From the NCBI GenBank assembly GCA_016617785.1, contig JADILM010000009.1, positions 992,001 through 1,056,000 on the forward strand: DNA of 64,000 bases, read 5' to 3'. The stretch comes from Sporobolomyces roseus (lineage: Eukaryota; Basidiomycota; Microbotryomycetes; Sporidiobolales; Sporidiobolaceae). A program made the translations under genes and the position numbers. Shown piece by piece: positions 12,200 to 21,842 of the stretch. The notes under the pieces are model-generated. The model made no database searches, was not told the DNA's origin, and saw only the letters and a list, made by a program, of their open reading frames with translations. Each line of letters opens with the position of its first letter. Positions within the stretch are counted from its first letter, which is position 1.

Positions 12200-12475
12200 T
12201 TATTTGCCGATCACAAGCGAGTTCGAATAGCCAGAGCGAGTGATTGAAGTGAGGGAAAAACGAGCGATTTCGAAGTCTTCTCTTGACTTGCTACACTTCA
12301 CTTTCGATCTCGCTTTAGCTCCAGGAATGCTTTTTAGAGTAGTATCGAGCTGCTCTGCTATTCGGCTGGCTCCATCTCGCTGCTCCTGTTCTCTCTCGAC
12401 TCTTTTCCACCTCGCGATCCTCAAGTTTCTCGCAACATGATCATCGGCCATTAGACCTCTTGTAAGCTCACTCAA
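12200..12475 (-). CDS. Possible small basic protein (uncertain)
   Basis: An open frame with an internal ATG at MADDHVARNLR and a charged helical stretch (RWKRVEREQEQRDGASR) but no known domain. A weakly similar Glu/Arg-rich stretch, ERERKRELQAETGARYES, lies on the minus strand at 54.3-54.5 kb, next to the closest relative of the neighbouring 13 kb gene. Start, splicing and even coding status are unproven. It could equally be the promoter of the divergent plus-strand gene beginning at 12576. Confidence 0.25.
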   Translation of the reverse strand: MSELTRGLMADDHVARNLRIARWKRVEREQEQRDGASRIAEQLDTTLKSIPGAKARSKVKCSKSREDFEIARFSLTSITRSGYSNSLVIGK

Positions 12476-12575
12476 TTACTCCTCAGATATCGCTTGAGCT
12501 AATCAGCGGTCGTTCAGCAGGGAATGGAGGGGTGAATTCAAGCTCGCTGCTTTCTGCTACTTTTCGGTCGAGTAA

Positions 12576-12936
12576 ATGAGTCTGCCAACGCCTGCCTCGA
12601 TGCCTCGCTGGCTGCTGCGTGTGCTACTCTCAGGAATCTTCTACTCTGTCAAACCCTTCCTTTCGCGACCCGAGGGATTCGACAATCTCGTCCCGCAATC
12701 CGAGCCGTTTCTTCCGCCGTTTCTTCCCTCGGTCGCCTCAAGTTGGCGGATCACCTATCACAAGAATTTGACTCTCTTTGGCAGACGTCGTAAGTGGACA
12801 GAGGAAAGCGGAAACTGACATTACTTTGCTAGCGGAAACAGACGCTCGACACAAATTAGAGGACAGATTAGAGCTATACAGAGGAGGACAAATCACAGAT
12901 ACAAAGGGGGTGCATATTAGAAGGGGGAGGAGATGA
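12576..12936 (+). CDS. Small hypothetical protein (~105 aa), possible mitochondrial/membrane protein
   Basis: A two-exon plus-strand gene. Exon 1 begins MSLPTPASMPRWLLRVLLSG and includes FLPPFLPSVASSWRITYHKN. A 43-nt intron (GTAAGTGG...TTTGCTAG) joins FGRR to PETDARHKLEDRLELYRGG, ending HIRRGRR-stop. The N-terminal stretch at residues 11-30 is basic then hydrophobic, compatible with a mitochondrial presequence or one membrane helix. It converges on the family gene ending at 12988. I do not recognise it. A canonical intron and continued frame on both sides support it being real. Confidence 0.5.
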
Positions 12937-12987
12937 TGAAGGGGAGAGGCAGCAAAGAACGATCAGAGGGAGAAAATTACGGCGACT

Positions 12988-14166
12988 TCAAAATCTATCT
13001 TCCGAAATATCACGATTTAATCCGTACATTCTCGCTTTACGATAACTCAAGCTAGCTTCCGCTGCAACTCCTGGATCTTCGAATGGAGAGACAATCTGTG
13101 TATCACGATGATACTCCTCGGTTTCGCCTTCCTCGGTTTCTCGGAAGAATCGACTCGAGTTTCGGACGTATTGATACCAGGTATTCTCGGTTGGACGATG
13201 TGCAACTCGAGCAGTAATTGACTGTGAGATCATTCAAAGTCAGGTAGAGTATACGTAGAAAGCTGTCAAGCTCACTGAGAGATGCCTCTGATCAGTACGA
13301 CGGTACTCGATTATCGTCTTGAGGTGCCAAAATGCAGCGTGTTTCGCAGCGCGGTCGGGTAGATCTACGTTGATCAAGAAAGCTTGTGATGACATGCCGA
13401 TTACATCGATTCGATGGCCCTTTTGACAACGACACAAAGATCAGTTAATTCCTTTCGAGCACAAAACCTGTCTACGTACTCGCAACGCAGTACTGGAGCT
13501 CGAAAGGTATATCCCAATCACCATACGCTTAGCAGGAGCTTCAGGATGTAAGTACGGATTAGGTTCATCGCGAAGCTCTTTCACTGAGCCGTCGAAACAT
13601 CGATGAAAGTATGCTTCCCTTTCGACGTGCTTGGTCATGAAATGTTCTCCAAGAGCTTCCGTGTACTAATCGAAACATAAGGTCAGTTCACTCCCCGCAG
13701 TCTGATGAAGCCATCTCGTACCCGACTGTCACGAGAGGGCTTGAACATAGTATTTTCAGGATTGATCAGCTCAAGGTGCCTTCGGTGCGCCGCAGAACTG
13801 CCGTTGACTGGACAAGGATAGATTGCGTATTCAATTGTGCTGAACCCGTCTCTATTGAGTGCGCTGACTTCAACATGTACACCCCAACGGTCGAGTTCTT
13901 CGAGATGAAAGAATTTGTCGTGATCAGGGTGTTTTCGATACTCCCGTTTATCATACAGTTTTATCTAATAGGAGCAGATAACATTCAGCTAGAGATCTCT
14001 TCACACATCGTCGCAAACTCACGACAGGGTTGGGAGAATACCAAGCATCTCTTGCCGCTGCAACCATGAGGCGGACTGTCTCGTTAGCTCGAGAGCATTG
14101 GTCTTGATTGCCGCTTGGCGAGTGAGGGTTGCTACTCCTAATCCTCTGTACGGGATTTGACGCCAT
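12988..14166 (-). CDS. Novel family member (C-type), 316 aa, five phase-0 exons
   Basis: Exons are 14023-14166, 13722-13964, 13480-13665, 13276-13419 and 12988-13221; every exon is a multiple of three. The protein reads MASNPVQRIRSS, ANETVRLMVAAARDAWYSPN, REYRKHPDHDKFFHLEELDR, YTEALGEHFMTKHVEREAYF, HRCFDGSVKELRDEPN, then GHRIDVIGMSSQAFLI, the aromatic module TWYQYVRNSSRFFRE, and the family ending SLSYRKARMYGLNRDIS...EDRF. It is the closest relative of the gene at 53524-54342 (AWY/AWF, EYRKH, MTKH/VTKH, HDGSVKEL/FDGSVKEL, RKARMYG). That gene lacks the fourth exon and most of the fifth. No signal peptide or known domain is visible, and function is unknown. Confidence 0.8.
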
Positions 14167-14523
14167 CGCGAAGCTGGGGTGTGTCGAAACGTTCGAAAGT
14201 GAAACGAAAAGACGCCGGTTACAGAAAAGAGGAAAGGAGTCCTTTCCTCAAGGTCCCAGACCTCCGCTTCCCACTTTAGAAACTCTCCTATCTTGACGAA
14301 AAGTGGGCCTAGGGACTCGGGAGTTGTTCGGGTGTTCCGTTCGAAACGGTCTATAACCGCTCACGACCCTGATCGTCTCAAAGAACGAGCAAGACTGCAG
14401 TCGAGGTAACATATCCCGAAAACTGAGCTTCGTACCAATGAGAATCGTGAGGCAGCTTCGAGAAACTCGACACAAGGAAAAGCTTCATTTTCATCCATCG
14501 TTCTTTCTTCCGCAAATCGCGGA
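14167..14523. other. Spacer between family genes
   Basis: About 357 bp between two minus-strand family genes. It should hold the promoter of the 13 kb gene. Overlapping short frames are seen but nothing supportable. Confidence 0.4.
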
Positions 14524-14916
14524 TCAGAATCTCCTACCGCTCCCTCCGTTTGCCCTTGCAATCCACCTATCACGACTGACCCCTGACCCGTAGATTGCCT
14601 CAAAGCGGTGTCCTAAACTCTTGACTGTGCTGTTGTCGTGAGTAGAGACAGCGTAAACCTTTCCGTTCTCCATGTCGTATTTGTACTGGATCCCTCCATC
14701 TGGGCTGTAGCGCATCGGCAGATCTCCAGCTGTGAATCTATACCAAGTATGGCCGTCGTGCGTTTCCTCCTGTACGCCGTTTTGTGAAATCGGTCAAAAC
14801 TCGAACTTCTCGGAAGGGAAGACACTCGCGTAAGTTGGACTCACGCAAATGCCATGCTTACTAGGCTCTTTGATCTTGTCTATATTCCTTTGATGAGCAG
14901 GGAGAATTGAGGTCAT
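14524..14916 (-). CDS. Novel family member (D), short form, at least 105 aa
   Basis: Exons 14845-14916 (MTSILPAHQRNIDKIKEPSK) and 14524-14769, phase-0 join. The second exon carries the aromatic module HDGHTWYRFTAGDLPMRYSP and the family ending SLGHRFEAIYGSGVSRDRW, then RRF-stop. It aligns along its length with the next gene (HQRNIDK/HHQNIEK, LPMRYSPD/LPMRYYQD, GHR...IY...R-x-RWI), so the two look like tandem duplicates. An upstream minus-strand stretch starting at an ATG near 15283 (MAAKARGVELWVLV, ending THRGKG before a GTAAG donor) joins in a compatible phase to an acceptor just before this exon. It may be a true 5' exon, but the implied intron would be unusually long. Confidence 0.65.
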
Positions 14917-15420
14917 TGATGCTGTCAATCTAAAACGGTAGGCGTCAACGATCATCGACATTAGCACGCATAGTGTCAGATCCATGCGCTGAGGAGGACA
15001 GTTTACCGCAGGTTTATTCACACAAACGGCTCAGGACCTTATACGAGTGAATGGAGGGAGAAAGAAAGAGACCGGTTAGAGAAATCACGAGGAAATATTG
15101 ATTGGAGTCTTTCCTCGCGATCCTAAGGGTTGCCTAAGGGGATGCTGGACTTACCCTTACCACGGTGTGTGATCGGACTGATAGCGATTCGGCTTTCCCG
15201 AATCTGCTCTCTTGTGCGCTCTGAGTGCAGTCCCGCAAAGCAAACGAGTACCCATAATTCGACTCCTCTCGCTTTTGCCGCCATACTCAGCGTCTCTCGA
15301 GTGAGCGTACACGATACTTAACCTGAGAAGATCGACAAAGTTTGCGAAAACAACGTGAATTGAACTCAGCGCAACGACAAAACAGTATAGAAACTTTGGA
15401 CTTTTCCATCGACCCCACTC
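14917..15420. other. Spacer or possible 5' exon of gene D
   Basis: About 500 bp between two minus-strand family genes. The only coding-like piece is the possible exon near 15140-15283 described under the 14524-14916 entry; the rest shows nothing supportable. Confidence 0.35.
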
Positions 15421-15886
15421 CTAGACCAGGCCAGCTAATACCCTGTTCTTCTCTTCGATCCATCTTTCCCTTTTCACCTGATAGATCCTAGCCATCCGAT
15501 GACCAATTGATGCTTGAGGTGGACGAGGATCGATCGTTTCGTTCGTCGCAGCGTTGACCCACGAAGTCCGCCTCGTAATGGGATCGTATCGTTCCTGTAC
15601 GAGACCATGAGTTTCATCTTGATAGTAGCGCATCGGTAATTCGCGGAGCGATCCTCCAGGACTGGGTGGATTAAGATAATAGTATGTCTGCCGGTTGGCA
15701 AACTCTTTCTATTCAAGCAGAAGCACCGAAATCAGCAAACATCTGTACTTGGCAAGAAGCGTGTAATGTAGAGCTAGTTGGACAGACCTTCAGTTCAAGT
15801 TTCCCTTGCTTAGCTTCCTCGATTTGCTTTTCGATGTTTTGATGATGCCGGAGGACAAGCCAGGAGTCGCTCGATTCTGGACTCAT
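15421..15886 (-). CDS. Novel family member (E), 128 aa, two exons
   Basis: Exon 1 (15788-15886) encodes MSPESSDSWLVLRHHQNIEK and a charged helix. A 79-nt intron with an uncommon GTCTGT donor leads to exon 2 (15421-15708). That exon carries the aromatic module NRQTYYYLNPPSPGGS and LPMRYYQDETHGLVQERYD, a second module TRRTSWVNAATNETIDPRPP that loosely recalls a WW domain, and the signature SIGHRMARIYQVKRERWIEE. It lacks the terminal RF of its relatives, ending VLAGLV. Its tandem neighbour at 14.5 kb is its closest relative. Function is unknown. Confidence 0.7.
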
Positions 15887-16350
15887 GACGGTGAATAGGT
15901 CTCGAGGCTCGGGGGAAGAAAGCTGAAAGAAGAAGCGAAGGAAAGGAGGAAGAAAGGAGAAGGAAAAAAGGCTGAAGCGGCGAAAGGTTCGGGTTTAGGA
16001 AAGCTATTTCGCCTATACCCCAGGACGCGGCTTTCCGATGAAGCCTCTTAGCCTGCGTTCATAACCGAGAAGTAGCGAGTCGGGAAAGGGAAGTGGGTTG
16101 TCGGCGGGTTATCGAAATTTCGGAAGAAAGTGCCGTGAGAAAACAGAAAGGTTTGCTTGAAAGGGTTGCGTAGGGTTTGGGTAGCGTGAGAAGTCGTAAG
16201 AAAGGCGATACATTGCGAAGGAAGGAAATATGATATAGGTGAAAAGGAAAACCTGCGTCGAAGCGATCAAGAGTCAGTCTGTATCTGAGCAGATCTGTCA
16301 CGACGAGAGTCAGAGAGGCCACATACAAGATACAAGATACCCAGGAATAC
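15887..16350. other. Spacer with no supported gene
   Basis: About 464 bp between the secreted-protein stop and the start of gene E. Minus-strand frames here are Leu/Phe/Ser-rich translations of purine-rich DNA without domain content. Confidence 0.4.
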
Positions 16351-17523
16351 TCAATACTCCTTGACAGTCAATACAGCGACTCTCCCGTCCTGCGCAATCC
16401 CATGATTGATACCTGCGCTTCGTCCATTCGATCTCAACGCTTCGTCCAGGTCAACAATTGAGCTCGAGAGCACGTACCATCCTTCCCAGGTTTCAGTAGC
16501 CCCTCGACATACTCTACATTCGTCTCCCAACTCCTCCCCAGATATTGACTCCCACCTCTCGCTTTCTCGACCACCAGATCTCTTCCTACATTATAACCAT
16601 TCGGTGCAATCTTGTGTTTCCCTCGAAGATCCTGTGAGTACCTTGGAACTGCTCAGCACTCGAGGTATCGGAGATGAGAGGGGATGAAGACGCACGACTT
16701 CTTTCGAGACTGCTAAGAACCAAGCTCCTGAATTCGCTTCTGTTCCATTCTGCTTGTACGCTCGGAAATGATTACCGCCTATAAGGAGTCGACGAGGGTG
16801 AGCTTGTTTCAGGTGAGTCAAGGTGGTGAGAAACAGAGACGAAACGTACCGATAGCGGATTCTAAACAACTCCCTACGAAAGGCCACCATGATTCTCTCA
16901 TTACTAATAGCTCGGCTTCCCATCCTATACGTATGAGATCTCGATCAGAATGAGCTCGAGAGAGATATGGAAGAAGGAATAAGGTAACATTTACCTTTCC
17001 CATCCCCTAAATTCGCTTCTTGAGGATCCCCAATATGCAAATTCGCACACTCGTTCCACAGCCCTAAGTTACTCGATCGAATTCTTAATCGTCAGCTAGC
17101 GAATGAGTGCGAGATCAGTGTGAGGATGTGAGTGAGACTGACCTAAACTTCTCGAGAATGCGATCAAACCATTCTTCCTCAATACGTCTGGACTCGATTG
17201 AGCGCTGATGATGACGTTTAATGGTTCACCTCCTCCCCATGGATTCCTCTATCACCTCATTCAAAGGATCGCTTATCAGTTTTCCCTTTCGCAGTTCCGA
17301 ACAAAGTGGAGCTTACATTTAGCATTGAGCCTCCATGCTCTCGTGGATCGTAGAAAGGTGTTCGATCAGGTCTAGGTGGATTTGAGGGATCTAGAGGAGT
17401 GGAAGGGGAGAGAAGAGGCGAGTTGATTGATGAGTCGAGAAGTGGGAATTGCTTGGGATCGAGTAAAGGGGAAGCAGTGACTGTGAGCGCGATAGATAGT
17501 AAGAGCAATAGGACGTAGTACAT
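16351..17523 (-). CDS. Secreted GGNHFR-type conserved fungal protein of unknown function
   Basis: Exon 1 starts MYYVLLLLLSIALTVTASP, a clear signal peptide of about 18 residues. Later exons give NPWGGGEPLNVIISAQSSPD, NLGLWNECANLHIGDPQEAN, ESWWPFVGSCLESAI, GGNHFRAYKQNGTEANSGAW, FLAVSKE, KIAPNGYNVGRDLVVEKA, and the end GINHGIAQDGRVAVLTVKEY. I recall proteins with the CLES.IGGNHFR..QNG block as conserved, uncharacterised secreted or vacuolar proteins in many fungi; no activity is known to me. About seven exons. The gene is divergent from Rgp1 over 377 bp. Family membership is fairly sure; biochemical role unknown. Confidence 0.75.
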
Positions 17524-17900
17524 CGACGTAAAGAGGTCGTTATTGGAGCAGTAGTGAGATGAAGGAAGGAGAGAAGTTGACAGTCGCTTGGGTTTAAACT
17601 ATTCACTCGCTTTGGATAGACGACCACCTGAAACAATCTGGGATCACTAAGAAGGAGCTAGGGACTACAGAACCGACCATCACGACACAAACAGGCTAGA
17701 TCTAGCTTATCAGTCAACTTGGACACGACCAAATCTACAAACTCGCTTCATTCACTCGGCAACCTCAGCAGCGGATAGTAGTTAGATTAGATAGAGTAAT
17801 AGCAAGTACTGTAAGCGTTCTGCATCATTCGTGGAATCTCTGAAAGCTGATTGACTGCTATGTTAACCGGTCGAAAGATCCATAGTTTCGTCCCTTCGAG
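17524..17900. promoter_or_regulatory. Divergent promoter region (secreted protein / RGP1)
   Basis: The 377 bp between two divergent start codons must carry both 5' UTRs and promoters. No TATA element is obvious and no factor-binding site is claimed. Confidence 0.5.
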
Positions 17901-20900
17901 ATGCCTCAGAAGACTACTGGAGGAGGACTAGTAGTCAAAGTATCCCCCTCCGCGTCCGCCTATTTCGCAGGGGAACAACTCACCGCTCACATTACCTTCA
18001 CCAACACTCATCCAGCACCACCTTCCCCATCTCCCTCCTCCTTTCCTCCTGCTCCTCCTTCCTACTCTTCTCACTCCCGAACTACCTCGACCTCACTAGG
18101 GAAAGGAAGGAATCGACCCCCAAACGCGAGTCATCTAGGATTAGCAGAGTATTCAACGAATGGTTTGAATTCAGATGAAATCCCTCCTTCCCCATTCTTT
18201 GGTTCGACTTCAGGTCAATTCCAACCCCACCCTCAACCTCAAACTGAACCTTCCTCTTCCTCTTCCTCTCCTCCTAATCACTCCCGAAACTTTTCTCAGA
18301 ACAATTCTCCGAAACGTCCAAATTTCACTTCGAATCCTTTGAATCGCTCAATCTCCTCCTCAACTTCACCTTCTGCTTCACCTTCAACCTCGAAAACTAC
18401 TCAACAACTCCCAACCCGTAAAGGGCTGATCGGGAAACCTCCATCTCTCGGGGGTCCACCTCCCTCATCTCTTCCTCCCCGTGGTCCAGGAGGTGGACTT
18501 TATTCTGGAGGACCTCGTAGACCAGGTGGATTATTAAGGAGTGGCAGTGGAAGTGGAGGACATGGGAGAGCTCAAAGTATGGCGATTAGTAGTAGTCCGG
18601 ATTTACTCAGGAAGAGTTCGAACGAGAGTTTTGAGGGTAGGAGCATGAGTTCAGGTTATGGGCATCAGAAAGGGAGGTTCGGAGGGAGTGTGGTTGGAGG
18701 AGGAGGAGGGGGGAATGGAGTGAATGGATTTGCGGAGGAGAGGAAGATTAGTGGTTCGAATAGAGGTGAGTTGAATTTCTTGCTCTGACTACTTAATCTC
18801 GCAAGAGTGTAAACTAAGTAAAGCTTTCGATCCTTGACTCGCAGCTCCACCTCCACTGCCTGAAGAAGACTCTTCATCTCCCACTTCACCTTACGAATCA
18901 ACGACAAATTTCCACGAAGATGCCGCATTCCCCATCTCCAGTTCCACTTCTTCTCCCGCACCTCCCTCGTTCCCTCGCCGTCCAACATTCGGTCATCAAC
19001 GAGTCCCCTCTTCCTCTTTCTATCAGAACTCGCGAGCTGGACTCTCGACTCTTTCATTAGCCGACTCTGATTCAGGTGACGAGAACGAAGGGAACACGAG
19101 TGGGAACGGATTCTATGGATTAGGGAGGAACGATACGATGGACAGTGTTATCGAAGGATCATTGAATGCGAGTTACGGAAGGAGTAGTGGGGGGAAGACT
19201 GGACCATTATTTGAAGGATTAGGGAATTCGAATGGAGTGAGACCAGGTCATGGTAGACAAAGATCTATCTCACATGGAAATCCCGTCGAAGAGGAAAAGG
19301 TGATCAAGAATCAATTCCTTCATCCCCCATCTACTATCGCGTTATTATGGGCATTCGCGCACTTGGAGGGTTCGTTCGAAGTAGACGAGACATTGATCAA
19401 ACCTAATGAGTTCTTGGAGGTTAAGCAATTGTTGGCGGGTGGGGTTGGGGGAGTTGGGATGGGAGGTGGAACGTTGGAGAGAGGGAAGAATGAGGGGAAA
19501 GGAGGAGGACGAGGTGGGTGGAAGAATTGGTTATGGGGTACTTCTGCTAGTGAGGGAAAGGACAGAGGGGGAGGGGGCAAAGAGAATGAGAGTGTTTCGA
19601 ATGGTGCTGATGCGGTTGGAGCGGCGAGTTTGGAAGAGAGGAAGGAGAAGGCAGTTAAGGATAAAAGCGTACCCATCTTCTCGTGTCCTCCTAGTATACT
19701 AGCGGTGGATCTCGTTCTTGAACCAGGGGAGAGCAAAACTTGTAAGCTCGATCCGCTTGCCAACTGATGCGAGACTGTTGTTGATCACTCGGATTCAATC
19801 TACAGTTTCATTCTCGATTCGATTACCCGCGGATTTACCTCCTTCTTTCAGAGGGAAAGCGATTAAGTTCAATTATCAATTAGTCGTAGGATCCAATCGG
19901 GTCTCGGTTGAATCGATGGGCAATCGAGGAATGGCGAGTGGAAAGGGAAGCGTTAGTCGATTGATGAGAGTTCCGTTGAGGATTTACAATCATGTCGGAG
20001 GTACGCTCTTTCTCTCAATCAGACGTGTTGTACTCGACTGATCGGCAGCGAGCATATACAGTGACGGGAGCGAGACCTTTCTATGATTTGACGAATCCAG
20101 TGATTTATCAAAGGGATGAAGCGACGATTACTCCGATTGAAGAGGATGCGAAAGCTTTACCTATAGAAGATGCGAAAGCTTTACCTACTCGACGGAAACC
20201 TCGGATATCAGGTGAGGTGAAGCAGACGTCGCATCGACTCAACAAGAGCTGATGTGACTATGTCGTTGAACTCCACAGACGTTGGTCGACCAGAATTCGA
20301 ATCTTTCGCTTCTTCCCTTTTATCCTCCATTGCGATCTCTCCCGAACTCTCTCAGCGGCCTTTCCCTCACCTCTCGGCAAGTATAGGAGGTAGGAACAGT
20401 CCGAGATCCATCATGGATGTGCGACCAGAGATGAGACCTGAAATGAACGGACATCGAGGTGGAGGTCCTGAAGCTTTTGGAATCGATTTGGATGAAGGGA
20501 ACGGGTGCAAGAGTGCAGTGGAGATTGTCTCGAGGAACGCTCAGAAAGGTGCGCCGCTTTCGAAGTTGATCAAACCGAGTCGTCGACTGATGAAGAATGA
20601 AGTCGGCGTCCAGTTTCTTACGACATCAATAAAGATGGATATATGGTTGCTCAACTCACTCTCGTCAAATCTGCTTATCGATTAGGAGAAACAGTGAATG
20701 GCTCAGTAATGATCAACTCGGGAGAAGGACGAGTTTTGAGGGTGAGTTTCTCTTCCCTCCTCCCTGTCGAATGTGTAGCTTATCCCCTCGCTGCAGATTT
20801 CCGCTCGACTCGAAACGCACGAACTCGTCGAAACCTCGATCTCTACGAAACCTGCACCTCAAATTCGACAGATCACCCGACGACTCCACTCAGAACACCA

Positions 20901-21680
20901 CGAGGCGACTCTCGATTGCGCTCGTTTAGGATTCGCTCTCGCTATCCCGTCGGGAGCTACTCCCGACTTTGGCACGAGTGGAGTCAAGCTTCAATGGAGT
21001 GTTCGACTATCATTCTTGGTCATCCCACCTTCTCCCGACGCTCCCTTGGATGGATCGAACCCAAACATAACACCTCGGCGAGCTCCTCTCGGTCGATCTG
21101 CACCTCCTCCACCTCCACCACCTTCAGCGCCTCCAAATGGTCGACCTGGTAATCACGGTCGAAGTAAATCTTTCGCGTATGGATTCGAACCTGCCGTTCC
21201 GCTCACTCTCCCAGCTCCACCTTCGATCGCTCCTTCCGGCGCAGCTCACCTCATGCCCGTCTCGACACCATCCCTATCGCCTTTCACATCCTCGTTTGAG
21301 CCGTCAAAACCGGCTCAATATACTTCCTATCGAGCAGTTCCAGATCTCGGTTTCGTTCCCGTCCTGTTCTCTTCTTCACTTCCCGATCCACCACCTTCTC
21401 CTGGACCTCTACAGAAGACGGCTGCGGGAGCTATGCATCGTCCTAATGCACCGAGCATGAGTTTGAGCGCGAGTCAGAGAGGGGATCCTTTGGGAGGAGG
21501 GAGAACTGTTCTTGTTCCGGCAAAGGTGGAGACTGTTGAATGCTCCATTCCAATCAAGGTCTATCCCGGGTGAGTAGCTCTATCTCGCTGTCCCCTCTTG
21601 AATTCTGTCCTGATGAGGAGTATTCGTGATTTCGCAGAAACACTCCTTTCAAACCGACAGTCTCGATCTTCGAAGCGTAG
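17901..21680 (+). CDS. RGP1: Rgp1, arrestin-like subunit of the Ric1-Rgp1 Rab6/Ypt6 GEF
   Basis: Rgp1 pairs with Ric1 at the Golgi to activate the Rab6/Ypt6 GTPase for endosome-to-Golgi traffic (family knowledge). The protein opens MPQKTTGGGLVVKVSPSASA with the first arrestin-like strand (AYFAGEQLTAHITFTN), then several hundred Ser/Pro/Gly-rich residues. The conserved core follows: PPSTIALLWAFAHLEGSFEV, FSCPPSILAVDLVLEPGESK, SFSIRLPADLPPSFRGKAIK, SAYRLGETVNGSVMINSGEG, and the C-terminal VETVECSIPIKVYPGNTPFK ending SIFEA-stop. At least seven exons. It is far longer than yeast Rgp1 because of the low-complexity insert near the N-terminus and a proline-rich insert near residues 900-1000. It is 162 bp upstream of the gelsolin-like gene, same strand. 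Confidence 0.88.
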
Positions 21681-21842
21681 TATCAAAGGAATCGCACTCT
21701 AGCATTGTAGTCTCCATCAGTAGTAGTAGTAATGTGTTGCATCTAATATATTTCGGAATCGCTTTCTTCTTGACGAAAGTTGCGAAATCCTCGAGACAGC
21801 TCTTCATTTCTTGCTTCTCACTTCTCTCCTTATTTTCATCGC

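Noticed and set aside
15541..15633. True WW domain in the 15.4 kb gene
   Set aside because: Only one Trp in the right place and no GW start or YY pair at canonical spacing. Kept as resemblance only.
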